Under the pieces are notes generated by a model. It made no database searches. It was not told the DNA's origin and saw nothing but the letters and a program-made list of their open reading frames with translations. A program made the position numbers and the translations under genes. A stretch of DNA of 64,000 nt from positions 15,624,935-15,688,934 of the forward strand of contig JAQFVV010012402.1 in NCBI GenBank assembly GCA_028023455.1. Direction: 5' to 3'. Shown piece after piece: positions 35,302 through 46,020 of this stretch. This DNA is from Epiperipatus broadwayi (lineage: Eukaryota; Onychophora; Udeonychophora; Euonychophora; Peripatidae). Numbering within the stretch: position 1 is the stretch's first letter; every line of letters begins with the position of its first letter.

Positions 35302-35971
35302 AAAAATAAAGTCACTCAAATATGGTCTTTAGGAGTAATAAAATGGAAATTACAAATATAAGCTTAATTTTTATACTACATCTCATATCATCTTTAAATC
35401 TATTTTTAAATAATTTTTATAAGAATTTATTTTAACTATTTGCTAACTTTATAAAGTAATATTTAAATTCAAACCAAAATTAATTAAATTCATAACCAAC
35501 GTGAAAATATTCTAAATTAAATACTATTTCTAGTTAAAATAGATTTAAGTCTATCAATATAAAATGTATCTTTAATCATTCTTTCAGCATATTTTTTTAT
35601 ATTATCAGTTCTTTTAATATTATAATTATCATATTTATTATTTTAAAAGTATAACAGATATTTAATTAATTTAAAAAAGTAATTATGCTAAACACAAGAA
35701 GTTATATTTTGATAGGAAAAGCCAATTGATACCTTTCTCTTTATCTTTGTATATTTATAGTTTTATATTATTATAATATTTTACTATAAATTTATTATAA
35801 TGAATAAGTTTTACTGCAAAGCACTAAATAAAATTAAAATTCTTTATGCTACAAAAATTAATAAGCATAAAGATTACATATTGAATATATAAAAATTAAA
35901 TATTCAACTGATTTATTAGCATAAATAAAATTATGTTAATGTAATACCAGAAAAAATAAATAAATGTTTAC

Positions 35972-36172
35972 CTGAAGTCTGCATAATATATACACGACCA
36001 AAATTTGCTATACTACCTAAAAGAAAAACCACTATTAGCACTTGACAAAAAGAAGACAAAGTTTCCATCATGTTTTCTGCTGGTGCAGTATAAATGATGT
36101 CAATTATTTTGCCAATGCAATAAGGAACTGCCATTGTGATCCCACTGGAAATCAATAATAGACCAATTCCAA
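35972..36172 (-). CDS. ABCB10: ABCB10-like transporter, coding exon 2 (TM1-TM2)
   Basis: 201-bp exon bounded by a TTTCAG acceptor (36173-36178) and a donor at 35971-35970. It joins exon 1 in phase 1. The translation contains ITMAVPYCIGKIIDIIY and a hydrophobic segment VLIVVFLLGSIANFGRVYIM, followed by QTSG. These correspond to transmembrane helices 1 and 2 of the ABC type-1 membrane domain, and the Gly-Lys-Ile-Ile-Asp and RVYxMQTSG signatures fit ABCB10 better than ABCB8 or the peptide transporters. It is separated from exon 1 by a 3.9-kb intron and from exon 3 by a 14.9-kb intron full of degenerate repeats. Function is inferred from family resemblance. Confidence 0.93.
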
Positions 36173-36469
36173 CTGAAATAAAAAGTGGATTTTAAAAAAT
36201 TAGAAACAAAAATGGTTATAAATAATAAAGTATATTTATTTTTAAAATAATTTAAGTATTGAACATCTTTTTTAAAAAATATGAAATTTTTTCAAGATTA
36301 GATTTTACTCAATATTATTTTTATTAATTAAATCATTCTTAAACAGCAATGCTCTTTCTAGATCCAATTTTATATAAACAAGGATGCTTAATTTACTTTA
36401 TATGGTAGTAATTATACATATGCAATTTTTTCACATGAGTTAGTGAAGCTGTAATTATACTACAATGTT

Positions 36470-36545
36470 TAATATGCCTGCTTAGCGCTTTCGAGATTCA
36501 GTATTCTAATCTCATCCTCATAGCTTTACGAATGAAGACTTGTGA
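36470..36545 (-). repeat. Penelope-terminus-like hairpin motif (hammerhead-like)
   Basis: On the minus strand GCTATGAGGATGAGATT is followed by a loop and AATCTCGAAAGCGCTAAGC. A 6-bp stem GAGATT/AATCTC precedes GAAAGCGC. The same layout (GCTATGANNATG, stem, GAAAGCGCT-AGC) recurs at 41386-41430 (+) and at both ends of the Penelope GIY-YIG relic at 55.08 and 55.43 kb, and in part at 37.15 kb. It resembles the hammerhead motifs reported in Penelope terminal repeats but lacks the invariant CTGA box. Confidence 0.5.
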
Positions 36546-37092
36546 TTTATTGTACACATATGCAAATGAGCTTGAATTTTTAATTAGTTAGTCCATTGTT
36601 TGGAGAGAGCAAAGTATGCCTCTCTTCTATTAATGGCACTGAGATCATTTGCTATGTAAAATCGCATATGTATAATTATAATTTTTATTGGTGAAGAGAA
36701 AAACAATTTATTCTATATGACAGTGCAAACAATCCATTTTCTGGCAGAAAGTACTATTATAAATATATGTTAGAAGTATCATGTGATAATCTGTTGATTT
36801 AAAAATCATAAAAATATGACAATTAAAATATATTAACTCAATTAATCAATTATTAATCAGACTCTAGATAAATGTGAAATAAAAATAAATGCTGTAGCTT
36901 AATAATTTAATTATTTACTAATTTTAGAAATTAAAGTAATTTTCCATTATATTATTATAATGCTCCTCAAAAAAACTGTAAGTTCTCTAATGGTCATAAC
37001 CTCTAGAGAATTCCATGTATCAATTTTTCCAAAGAGAGCTATAAATATAGTTTTACTTTCTCACTATTGAGTAAAATATATAATTGTTAATG

Positions 37093-37220
37093 AGAGAAGA
37101 TATAAATTAGTATTAAGGTTTATCGGCTTAACGTTTTCGAGGATCCATGCCTCATATTCATAGCCTTCATCCTCGAAAACGTTAAGCCGATAAACTTTAA
37201 TACTAATTTATATCTTCTCT
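37093..37220. repeat. Near-perfect 51-bp palindrome arms around a 26-bp spacer
   Basis: The arms 37093-37143 and 37170-37220 differ at about one position. They contain TATCGGCTTAACGTTTTCGA and its complement. On the minus strand the spacer and right side read GGCTATGAATATGAGGCATG then GATCCTCGAAAACGTTAAGC, a version of the Penelope-terminus-like motif with a GAGG/CCTC stem. It is likely an inverted terminal dimer of the same repeat family. Confidence 0.85.
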
Positions 37221-37789
37221 AAAGAGAGCTATAGTAACATATCAGAAAATTATTATATTATAATTAGACATTGATTACATTATTAAGATATAACATGATA
37301 GAAATATTAAAATCTTTCTTTAAATCTGTATTATAATTTACTATAGAAATAAAAATAATAAAATAATTTTTTAAAAAATCAAACATATTCAAAATATTTA
37401 TTTTAAAAATTCATTCTACTTCATAAAATATGAACAAGAAATATTTTCTCATTCTTTTTTTCTTCTCAAAAAATAAAGTACCTATAATTTGTAAATAAGA
37501 TACCGTGTCATTTGGAAATAGAGATACGTCAGACTGAATTTACAAATATTTTTAATCTGAAGTAGAATTATCTTGAGCAATACTATAACACTATAGTAGT
37601 CATAATTATTTTCACAATTCTACAATATGAGTATAATATTTACATGCTAGTTATTTTTGTAATTACTATAATTAACTGATTTTTAATAACAAACCACTTG
37701 ATTTTTTAGTTTAAATGATGTGTGGTAAAATAAGAGTAGTTTTAGAAACAAAAAATTAATATAGGAATGAAGTACACATAAAATGATCT

Positions 37790-38435
37790 GCATAATAATT
37801 TAATTCTATATATAACCATATGAAATTTAGATGGAAAAAAATTACCCTTCCATCTGTGCACTATGAATAGTCAGTCAGCACTTCACATCAATAAATGTTT
37901 TAAAAAAATCAGCAGTCCACCCATTTTTAAAGCCTATTAAATAAACCAACATTCATTGGTAGTGCTGGAAATAGAATGCGATCTTATTTAAGTCACATTT
38001 TGAAATCAGCTTAGTACACGTAAAGGTTAGAATTATATATACCAAAGCAGAAAAAGTATCTCATTTTTAATGACCTGTGATAATGAATCACATTAATTTA
38101 TATAAATGTGTAGCTTTAGATATATATATAATTTAAATGGAAAAAAAAAACTACTCTTTCACCATGTGCTATATATATTTAGACAGCACCCCATGTCAAT
38201 AAATATTTTAAAAGCACAGGCAGTCCATCATCCTTAAAACCTATTAAATAAACCAATATTCACTGACAGTGTTGGAAATAGAGCGCAATCTTATTTAGGA
38301 GTTAGATTTTTTTTTAATAATTAGATTTTAAAATCAACTTATTACTTGCTGAGGTTCTAATTATATATATCCTAGGGCAGAAAAAGGATCTCATTTTTAA
38401 TGACCTGCAATAGTGAACCATATTAGTTTATAAAA
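37790..38435. repeat. Diverged direct duplication of about 310 bp
   Basis: Two head-to-tail copies (about 37790-38100 and 38105-38435). Shared landmarks in order: AATGGAAAAAAA, CAGTCAGCACTTCACATCAA (second copy AGACAGCACCCCATGTCAAT), AGCCTATTAAATAAACCAA, GAAATAGA(A/G)(T/C)GC(G/A)ATCTTATTTA, and ATCTCATTTTTAATGACCTG. An extra T run interrupts copy 2 near 38310. The nature of the unit is unknown. Confidence 0.85.
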
Positions 38436-38533
38436 TATAATTATTAAATAACATAGCATTAAATAGGTATATATAAGCCAATATAAGGAAGACAATAGAA
38501 TGCATTGGAGAGCTATAATTAGTCACAGTGTTG

Positions 38534-38696
38534 AAGTAATATTTCTGAAGTGTAATTTTCACTACATCACTCTCATGCAATGTAGGGACTGGCTTCTATC
38601 CACTCTTAACATCTTGTGGAAGTGTTAAAAGCGGATAGAAATCAGTTTTTATCTTGTGTGAGTGGGGTAGTGAAAATTACACTACAGAAATATTAT
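38534..38696. mobile_element. Small inverted-repeat transposon (MITE-like)
   Basis: Long terminal inverted repeats: AATATTTCTGAAGTGTAATT and TTTCACTAC at the left, GTAGTGAAAATTACACTACA and GAAATATT at the right. An inner inverted pair is GGCTTCTATCC/GGATAGAAATC. Total length is about 160 bp. No clear target duplication was established. There is no coding potential. Confidence 0.75.
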
Positions 38697-40060
38697 TCAT
38701 TATTGGATAATCTGTAATCTAATGAATGACTAATAAAATGTTATTAATAGTGTTGAAGTAATTCAGAAAAAAAAGTTCTCTATTGACGAAATTAAAAGAC
38801 AGCATAACGAAATATCGAGTAAATAGAAAATGGACCAACATCCTTTATATGAGAACATACTTGTAATTCAAATATTGATTGTATAGTCATTGCAAAACTC
38901 ATTTCTAGAATTATTTTTTTTCTTTTTTTTTTTTGAATTAGAATGGCCATATTCATTTGCAAGTAGCTGTTTATTATTATTATGGCAATATATATATTAT
39001 TGTTAGATTTATAGGTTTTAATACAGCTTTCAATTTTTTGGAATAGAGTCTATATGAATAATATTGCTGAACAGTTTTGCAATTCATACTTTAGCTTTAG
39101 ATCCTAAACATTTTTAAAAATCCTTTCCTGGTATAAAGCAATTATGAGCAAATTTAAGAATATTTGCTGATTTTATTAGATTGAGATTAGAAGAACATTG
39201 TAAAAGAGAAGCTTTTAATTTTGCACTAAGGATGCTTTTTATGATTCTGTAATTATTATCAAATCTTGCCTATTCTGCAAGCTGTTATCAAACAATTTGA
39301 GCATCCTGAAATCTAAGAATTGTTAAATCAGGACCATAATCATTCAAAATTTGTTAGCAATCAACGAGTTTTTGTTCACGAGAGAAATTGGTTATTTATA
39401 ATAATGTGAAAATAAAAATTTCAAATTTTTTAAAGGATAGCACAGAGACATACCTATCTTACAACGGATCGTCTGTAATAAATAAAAAAAACATTAAATA
39501 ATTACTGTTTTTCAAGATGTTATCCATATTTACAAACATAGTTTTGATCTATACACATACCATAATGTACAATATTATAGTGACACTCTTGTGTGTTCAA
39601 GATTCCTGAATTGAAAATCAATGTGACTTGGATGTTCAAGTGTTACACGAATTCCCGAGCAAGTAACCATTAGATAGATTACTTTATAATAAAACAAATA
39701 ATGCAATATTTTGTTTTGCGATGACGAAATACAATGGTAACTACATGCAACTAACAAAGATCTTATTTCGGTACTGTATTTGAATAACTATAAATTTCGA
39801 TAAGCCGGTTTTCCAGCAGTTATATTAAAATTCTATGCCCAAAGGCAAACTGAGTTAAATAGGGCACTAGTCATTAGAGTAATAAAATGATAACACTTAA
39901 TCGTTAGTAGTAATTTGCAATAGCTAATCAATTCATTAAAAAAAAACACCTGTGCACTTGGATATATTATGTACCCATTTTTATAACTGTGATGAAATTA
40001 TAAATAAAACAATTCTTAAACAAAAAATATAACTTTAGTTTTAAAAACCCCAAAACTTAC

Positions 40061-40415
40061 CCATTAACTTCTTTTTTTCTGGTGCTGCTAATCTAAATAT
40101 TCTCATTACTTCCGACGTCTTGGGTATAGAAGATTCTTTTACAATTTCGCTAGTGATATATCTAACACTGGTAAATGGTTTAGATTTTCGATATAAGGAT
40201 GCGTATTTTCTACTCCAAAAAAATAATTGTTGTTTTGTAAAGAATGATTTTGAATGCATATTAAACATATCTGATGAACTTGAAAACAGTTTTGAAGAAT
40301 ACGGTAAAAAATAGGCACTTCGAAACGCGTAAGTCCGTAAAATCTTCCTTCCATACCAGACTATATTAGTCTTACAAAAACGAGGATAACAAAGGCAGTT
40401 TTGAAAAATTGACAT
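40061..40415 (-). CDS. ABCB10: ABCB10-like mitochondrial ABC transporter, coding exon 1
   Basis: First coding exon of a half-ABC transporter. The N-terminus is rich in Arg, Lys, Ser, Phe and Tyr with few acidic residues, as expected of a mitochondrial targeting presequence. It runs into EVMRIFRLAAPEKKKLMG, which matches the conserved lead-in to the first membrane helix in ABCB10-type proteins. The exon ends at a good donor (G|GTAAGT on the minus strand at 40060-40059) in phase 1. I placed the start at the Met at 40415 because it directly precedes a presequence-like stretch. An in-frame Met at 40457 would add 14 residues and cannot be excluded. Known family role: inner-membrane exporter needed for haem and iron metabolism and oxidative-stress protection. 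Identity is inferred mainly from exons 2-5; this exon alone would be weak evidence. Confidence 0.8.
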
Positions 40416-40457
40416 AGTGGATATAAATTTATAGATATAATCAATTAACAAAAACAA

Positions 40458-40916
40458 AACCTTAAAGATATATTAATCACTTCCTTTTGTTCAATGAATA
40501 TACATTAAATTTACAAAAATAACAATTTCTTTTAAACAATATGTTTAAATAGTATATTGAATATTTCAGATACTTCATTTTAAAATATATATATTATTTA
40601 CTTTTACTTCATCTTTCATCAGTTCGATTACAAATACTATACTCATACAGAGTTTAAGTTTCGTTATATTTTGTCACTAGAGTGCAGTAACTATATTTAT
40701 AATTACATACAACAGTGTTATCTTGAGCTTGATGTTTTAAATTGTAAATTTTTAATTTTCAAAATGAAACGGTAATTTAAAAACTAATTTAAATTATATT
40801 TATTTTTTGCTTGGTAATTTCATTTTATTTAGGTGACTTAATTATATACTGGATTTGAGAGTATAACTGATTCTGAAACTTCCAGAATATCTTAACCGGT
40901 TTGCAAATATTTTAAA
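40458..40916. promoter_or_regulatory. Probable bidirectional promoter between ABCB10-like gene and plus-strand gene
   Basis: About 460-500 bp separate the minus-strand ABCB10-like start from the plus-strand ATG at 40917. The interval must hold both 5' UTRs and both promoters. It is AT-rich, has no convincing CpG island, and shows several TATA-like runs (for example around 40585-40600) that are not distinctive at this base composition. The assignment rests on gene layout only; no transcription-factor site is claimed. Confidence 0.5.
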
Positions 40917-40984
40917 ATGTCATCCAACGATTCTGAGGATTTTTATGAAAAAATGAAAGAAATTCATGCTTCACAGCATCAAAG
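40917..40984 (+). CDS. First coding exon of an unidentified gene divergent from ABCB10-like
   Basis: An ATG in a fair context (AAAATGT) opens a short reading frame encoding SSNDSEDFYEKMKEIHASQ, then HQ and a split Arg codon, ending at a donor AG|GTAAAT (GT at 40985-40986). The acidic Ser/Asp-rich start followed by a charged helix is typical of an intracellular protein N-terminus. I do not recognise the family. No continuation was found among the transposons downstream, so later exons may lie beyond 54 kb or outside the window. Support comes from the coding-like composition, clean donor and head-to-head position with a real gene; a chance short frame remains possible. Confidence 0.5.
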
Positions 40985-41385
40985 GTAAATTTAATTTTCC
41001 TACACCCACTTATACATATTTCAAAACATGCTGCATTATATTTTCAATATATAGTAATTTTACCGTAATTTTTATGCCCAAAACAATATACAGTACAAAC
41101 GAGACTTATTATTATCATCAATAATATTTAAAACAAATCAATTTATTTTGTTTTAAGCAGTTTAGAATAGTAGTGAGACCATCGATTTAGCAATAAGAGT
41201 CTCCTGAATTTTATTCCTATGTAAAACAAAAATATTAATTTAGTCAATGAAATAGAATTTCTGTGCTCAGCCTGCTATTTTGGTGTTCGAATCATGCATG
41301 CCACCCGGTCAACTGATCATTTTATTTTTAAGGGTTAACACATAAATTTGCACACTACATTTGTATAGTTCTCAACACTTTAGTA

Positions 41386-41450
41386 GCTATGATTATGGAA
41401 GCATAAAGCCTTCCGAAAGCGCTCAGCTCATTAAATTGCAGAGTATTATT
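41386..41450 (+). repeat. Penelope-terminus-like hairpin motif
   Basis: GCTATGATTATGGAAGC, then a loop, then CTTCCGAAAGCGCTCAGCTC. The stem GGAAG/CTTCC precedes GAAAGCGCT-AGC. It matches the 36.5-kb and 55-kb motifs. It lies in intron 1 or the 5' region of the plus-strand gene beginning at 40917. Confidence 0.5.
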
Positions 41451-42015
41451 TGCTTTTACAAACTTCATTATATGTGCGCAAGGCACATATATGTTAATGA
41501 TTTATTAAATTCTTAATATTCTGGTCATTTTATTAAAACATTTGATATAAGTAATCGGGTTTTTTTTTTCAAAATGATTTCGTTTCTCCTTAAGATATAA
41601 TATTTTCTACAAGTTAGTCGTTTGAATTTTAATTCTTATTTGGATAATTGTTTATGAACATTTCTCATTGGCAATTATACAATCTTTGGATGAAAATATT
41701 GTCACATTCTGCCTTGAAAATCTAGTTAATAATTACTGAAGTTTGTTAGCGTCAATTTCACAAACTATTGAATGAATTTAAGTTTAGAATTCCTTGTGAT
41801 TATGTAATTTTTTTTTTTTACAAAATTGATGCTGTATTTAGTCGTTGATACACTGGACTGTCTGTGCGTGTATAACACATATATACTTGAATGTAAATAA
41901 AGATGATTATTATGTAATGTGTAGATAGTACATGAACAAATTTTCCCATTATTATTATTAAGCTATTCCAAAAAATATGCATAAGCCACCCATATCAATT
42001 ATGCAAAAGCATAAA

Positions 42016-42696
42016 TGGACTCTTGTATAAAAACTCCTGCAGTGTCCTCAGCTGTAGCTGAACGATCGCAAATATTAATACTTAATTATAAATGAGAATC
42101 ACCGACTAATTTACACTAAATCTTTATTGGTACATAATAATTCACACTAACAACAGTTATGATAATTGGTTAACATATATATACAATATCTGACTGCATT
42201 AAAGTTCAAATCCCCTTCTCTGTCTACAGTAATATAAAACACACAGTACCTTGCCTAGGTGACGAAAATAACCCTCGTAAGAGCCACTTAGTGCGTTTAA
42301 AATTATATTAAGACTGGTGCGGTCTGCTTTTACTCTAATCGGCCGGATTCACCAACAGGCGCCGAGAACCTGGGATCGAAGTCCGAAAAGCAGCAGCACT
42401 CCTGAAGAACAAAAGCACAAGCCACGAGATATCTTTTTTTCCCCGCTCTTTTTTATATTGCCACAATTTAAAATCCCACTCTCGTCACTTCTTTTCTGGA
42501 GTATTAATACATTTTCTCAAGTGTGTATAAATGGCTTCATTTGGTTATTAATTCCCTTGATAATCCAATCTGTTAAACAACGCCTCTGTAATTACTTTAT
42601 TTAGTTAGTGCAGCCCGATCTAATTACTTTTATTTTCATTTAATTAAATGTGTGCCTTTACTGGTTCTATTTACATATGTATACAACAACTCCCAC
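42016..42696. mobile_element. Insertion in 5' LTR, possibly a minus-strand LTR fragment
   Basis: This is absent from the matching place in the 3' LTR, so it is an insertion of about 680 bp. It is GC-richer at 42240-42430. On the minus strand it runs from TGTTGTATACATATG (LTR-start-like, complement of 42673-42687) through to TCTCGGCGCCTGTTGGTG near 42345-42362, which could be a primer-binding-site region. A solo-LTR-plus-leader origin is therefore possible. The plus-strand frame at 42317-42604 is probably spurious. Confidence 0.5.
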
Positions 42697-43859
42697 TAGA
42701 ATTTATGAAGGTATAAGGAAGTATAATGAACTGTGAAGAAGTGTAATAATTGCGAATATGATTTGCATATTACAACAGCAGCAGATTGTTTGCATAGTGG
42801 TGATATGACAACTGTTGAAGTTTATGATTTCAGTTCCTAACAAATACATATTGCAGTTATACCCAAACTTTATTCAATTAAGACATGCTACAATAGATTA
42901 TATATATTAAGGCTATAACCTTAAGACTATGCACCTAAATGTGACAGTAGGGACCTCTCCAAATCTTAACACAAGATTAAACTTTAAAAGACAAGAGCGG
43001 CCACTCTTTGACCTATTTTCTAATTATATAGCTGAATCTAAAGCATTTTGATTTGAGAGTGTGAAGCTATTAACTACTTCACTGATTAAGTCCCCAAATT
43101 TTATACAAGCTAACGTACGCAAAATCTTTCGATTTACAGCGAGTCAGTGTGAAACTCTTATAATTAGAAATCTTTTAAGACAATTTAAAGTAGTAATTAA
43201 TAATTTGTAAGCGCATACTCATTATGTAAGTAATATATATTAAGAGTGGCAGTTAGTCTTAAGGTTATAGCCTTAATATATATTACTTACTGAGCTGATA
43301 TTTTAAGTCAGCTCATATATATATAAGCTCACATATTTATAATTTCGTCATAGATATTTTCCGAAGTTAAATAGTTGTAAAATAAAAATTAACAAATGAT
43401 TTTAATTTAATGGGAAGGGTAAAATCTTAAACTTTTATTTTTGCTATAGATTTGAGAAAAAAAATTTTTAAAAAAAAAAAGAAAAAAGATAAAATATAAT
43501 TTATTGTCAAAAATGTTAAAAGTGTTTAATTAAAAGGGAGAAAACTCGAGAGATAAAAGGGTGGGGGGAAAGAAAACAAAATTAGATTGTTGGTAGTAAT
43601 TAGACTCTATTGTTGAAACTTTCACAAACTAAAAGTATTTGGTTAATAATTGCTGTTACGCTAATTAAAAAAAGAAAAAAAAAAGATAAGAGAAAGAGAG
43701 ATAAAATCGTTTTTAGAGTAAGTCAGTTGATGTGAGAGACCAGCAAGGACAATAAAGAAAAAAAAGGAGAGAAAAGCTGTGCTCCGAATCAAAAATTATT
43801 ATAGAAAATTATTTTGCGGACTCTTTTCAAATGCATAGCGGCTAAAGCTATCAAAACCT

Positions 43860-44063
43860 TCCCCTTTGGGGAATTGGCCGCCACTCCATCTGAATGAAGC
43901 TACCGAAAGAGTCAAGGAATGGAAAGAAATGTATATTGCTAGCCGGACAACCAAAGGAACACCCATGGACACACCAGAATTCTCATATACAAGGACACAG
44001 GCACGACGAATGGAATGTGAATCTATGAAAGTCAGGCCACTTTGCTCTGATCGATCAGGGTAA
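43860..44063 (+). pseudogene. Unidentified retroelement-like coding relic
   Basis: An open frame with coding-like composition (NWPPLHLNEATERVKEWKEM, then IASRTTKGTPMDTPEFSY). It lies just upstream of the LTR-like segment at 44148-44540 and ends at a stop at 44061-44063. Its position suggests the 3' end of an LTR-element polyprotein, but no domain is recognisable. It could also be an unrelated exon fragment. Confidence 0.35.
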
Positions 44064-44147
44064 TTATAAACTTTTCAATTAATGGGAACTTTAGTTAAAG
44101 CGTAATAGAACTTTATCTTTGATTTATTTTTCGTTTATTATGTTTGT

Positions 44148-44540
44148 TACGAATGTTTCAACAATAGAGGTGGGGAAATAAATTTATTTAATATTGTAAA
44201 CTATTTATGTTAATTTTCGTTAAATATTTTTATGCAATATTGGTATGGCTGTATATTAAATTATTTAATATCTGTTCGATCTAGAGGGTAACAACAGGGT
44301 GGGGTATAAAAGTGCGCTGCCAAGCAACAGAGAACCTTAGGGTGTTACTTGCTTGTTAGCAGAAAATAAGGGAAGTGTTGAAAGTATAAGAAAACGAAAG
44401 ACACTTATACGTTCATTTTAAGTTTTTGCAAGTTATTTATTTACCAAATAAAGTGGGGTTTAAAAATAAACTTCAGGAAAGATTATATACTATAAGTCGC
44501 CTTTGTATACACGCCTGCTAGAATCTGCAGTGTTAGTGTC
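44148..44540 (+). repeat. LTR-like segment with TATA box and polyadenylation signal
   Basis: Starts TGTTACGAATGTTTCAAC, a common LTR opening. It contains GGTATAAAAGTGCGCTGCC (strong TATA box) at about 44305, AATAAAGTGGGG near 44448 (polyadenylation signal), and ends near GTTAGTGTCGGCGCGAG, which could be the LTR end plus primer-binding site. No partner LTR is visible, so this may be a solo LTR or the 5' part of a truncated element, inserted inside the composite block. Confidence 0.55.
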
Positions 44541-45804
44541 GGCGCGAGTAAATCCATGGTAGATATTTGAGAAGAATACTTAGAAAGTTAACAGTTGGAA
44601 AATCAGAAATTGTAAGTCAGTTCTCTCTGGATCGGGCAGAAATATAATGTTATTAATAATAATAATAATAAAGGAAAGTAATTTTTTGTATCCAACGTAT
44701 ATTTGAATTCTTTAATTATTTATAATAATTAGTTAGTGTCCTTAAGTGAAAACCCCTGTCAGATTATAAACAAAATTTGTAATCGGTGAATCGCCGTTCG
44801 AAAATAAATAAGACCAGGTTTACGTAAAGCTTCATGGCCAGGTTCCAAGAGAGAAATCCTTGATGGCGCCCTCGGCGGCGATTCTAATAATTAAGATTCA
44901 GTTATTAGGGGAAGGAAAAGAGTTGTAGTGTCACATTACATAATGAGTATGCGTTTAACAAATTATTGATTACAACTCTAAATTGTCTTAAAAGATTTCT
45001 AATTATAACAGCTTCACACTGACTCGCTGTAAATCGAAAGAATTTGTGTACCTTAGCTTGTATAGAAATTGTGAACTTAATCAATGAAGTAGTTAATAGC
45101 TTCACACTCTCAAATCAAAATGCTTTAGATTCACCTATATAATTAAAAAGTAGGTCTAAAATAAGAGTGGCCACTCTAGTCTTTTAAAGTTTAATCTTGT
45201 GTTAAGATTTGTAGAGGTCCCTACTGCCGCATTTACGCACCTAGTCTTAAAGTTATAGCCTTAATATATATTACTTACGTAATGAGTATGCGTTTAACAA
45301 ATTATTAATTACAACTTTACAACAGATTATATTTATCTACTGAGTTTGTGTAGAAACTGGCACACATAGAAGCTTATGCATAGTTCATAGAGATTTCTAA
45401 TTAAATTTCTAATTGTTTTATTATTCTTTATTTTTTCCTATTTTGTTATTGTTATTAAATGATTTTTTTTTTGCCATAAAGTTATATTTAAATTTATTTA
45501 AGGGTTACTGATGATGTCTCGACTGGTATTAATATAATAGTATCCTCAGGACATAGTAGTATGGTTCAAGTCAACAGTTGTTAGATCTTATATAGTATTA
45601 TAGCAAAATGACTGCAGTCGTAGCATTGTTAATATAAATCTCCGTGGATTTATAGAAAAGAAAAATGAATTTGTTTTGGATAATGCTATGATGTAGGAGA
45701 TTTATATGAGTCATATTGAAAAATATATGCTCATAAATAAAATTGAGGATAATAAAATAAAAGTGTCTATGCTTATGTGGTTCGTGGGAAAAGAGATGGT
45801 ATGA

Positions 45805-46020
45805 TTGAGATTGAGGAAAAGAAAGCAACTACCTGATGAAAAATATCAGGACTATAATGTATTACTGAAAACATTAGCAAAGGATTGTATTTATGGCCTA
45901 CAGCTAAATGATTATTTATTAGAACAGCTATTATGTGGAATGATAGATGATAACTTTAGAAAAGTATTAAGTGAAACAGATCTTGATTATAAATGCACAA
46001 TAGAAAAATATGTCGTGTAA
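45805..46020 (+). pseudogene. Gypsy-like Gag fragment
   Basis: The frame contains LPDEKYQDYNVLLKTLAKDC and LLCGMIDDNFRKVLSETDLD, a Gag capsid C-terminal pattern (E-x-L-x-D-x-F/R-G-I/L-x-D-x-x-x-R-x-x-L). It is related to the Gag at 17.8 kb. The frame continues in pieces to a degenerate zinc-knuckle region at about 46110-46235 (CYCYGKNSYLKRNCR and CNICKIMNYLTVVCC). There the His residues are replaced, so the knuckles are decayed. Confidence 0.72.

Larger units (their letters stand above)
21061..35971 (-). other. ABCB10-like intron 2 (14.9 kb)
   Basis: Runs from donor GTAAAC at 35971 to acceptor TTTTCAG above 21060. It contains the hAT MITE, a tRNA-like remnant near 30.5 kb, a GC-richer insertion at 31.97-32.34 kb, the Penelope RT remains at 34.06-34.72 kb and an inverted repeat at 35.03-35.30 kb. 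The rest, in particular 22850-30430, is AT-rich sequence in which I can support nothing. Confidence 0.85.
36173..40060 (-). other. ABCB10-like intron 1 (3.9 kb)
   Basis: Starts at the exon 1 donor GTAAGT and ends at TTTCAG before exon 2. It contains the Penelope-terminus-like hairpin at 36.47-36.56 kb, the palindrome at 37.09-37.22 kb, a direct duplication at 37.79-38.44 kb and a small inverted-repeat element at 38.53-38.70 kb. Region 38.72-40.05 kb has nothing I can support. Confidence 0.85.
42899..45315. mobile_element. Composite insertion with ~390-bp inverted terminal copies
   Basis: The left part (42899-43290) and the right part (about 44935-45275) are inverted copies. Landmarks: AAGGCTATAACCTTAAGACT, AGACAAGAGCGGCCACTC, TTGAGAGTGTGAAGCTATTA and ATTTACAGCGAGTCAGTGTG at the left, with their complements at the right. 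The right part also starts a direct second copy (TAATGAGTATGCGTTTAACA at 44940 and again at 45278), so its unit is about 340 bp. The whole block sits in the 5' LTR between ACAATAGATTATAT and ACAACAGATTATAT, an apparent 14-bp imperfect target duplication. The centre holds an LTR-like segment and a short coding relic. Confidence 0.7.
41845..45545 (+). repeat. 5' LTR of Gypsy-like element, split by two insertions
   Basis: Three separated blocks match the intact 3' LTR (53695-54303) in order. Block 1, about 41845-42015, contains AATGTAAATAAAGATGATTA and GTAGATAGTACATGAA. Block 2, about 42697-42900, contains AAGTATAATGAACTGTGA and TTTGCATATTACAACAGCAG. Block 3, about 45313-45545, contains ATATTTATCTACTGAG, ACACATAGAAGCTTAT and GACTGGTATTAATA. 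The intervening 42016-42696 and 42903-45312 are absent from the 3' LTR, so they are later insertions. Confidence 0.8.

Noticed and set aside
39575-39757. Minus-strand frame near exon 1 of the ABCB10-like gene
   Set aside because: Lies in intron 1; no splice sites linking it in phase to exon 1 or 2, which join directly.
41170-41320. Possible tRNA-like segment with GTGTTCGAATCATGC
   Set aside because: B box-like sequence present but no convincing A box at the right distance.
42317-42604. Plus-strand open frame of 95 codons inside the 5' LTR insertion
   Set aside because: Overlaps an LTR-like segment better read on the minus strand; no conserved content.
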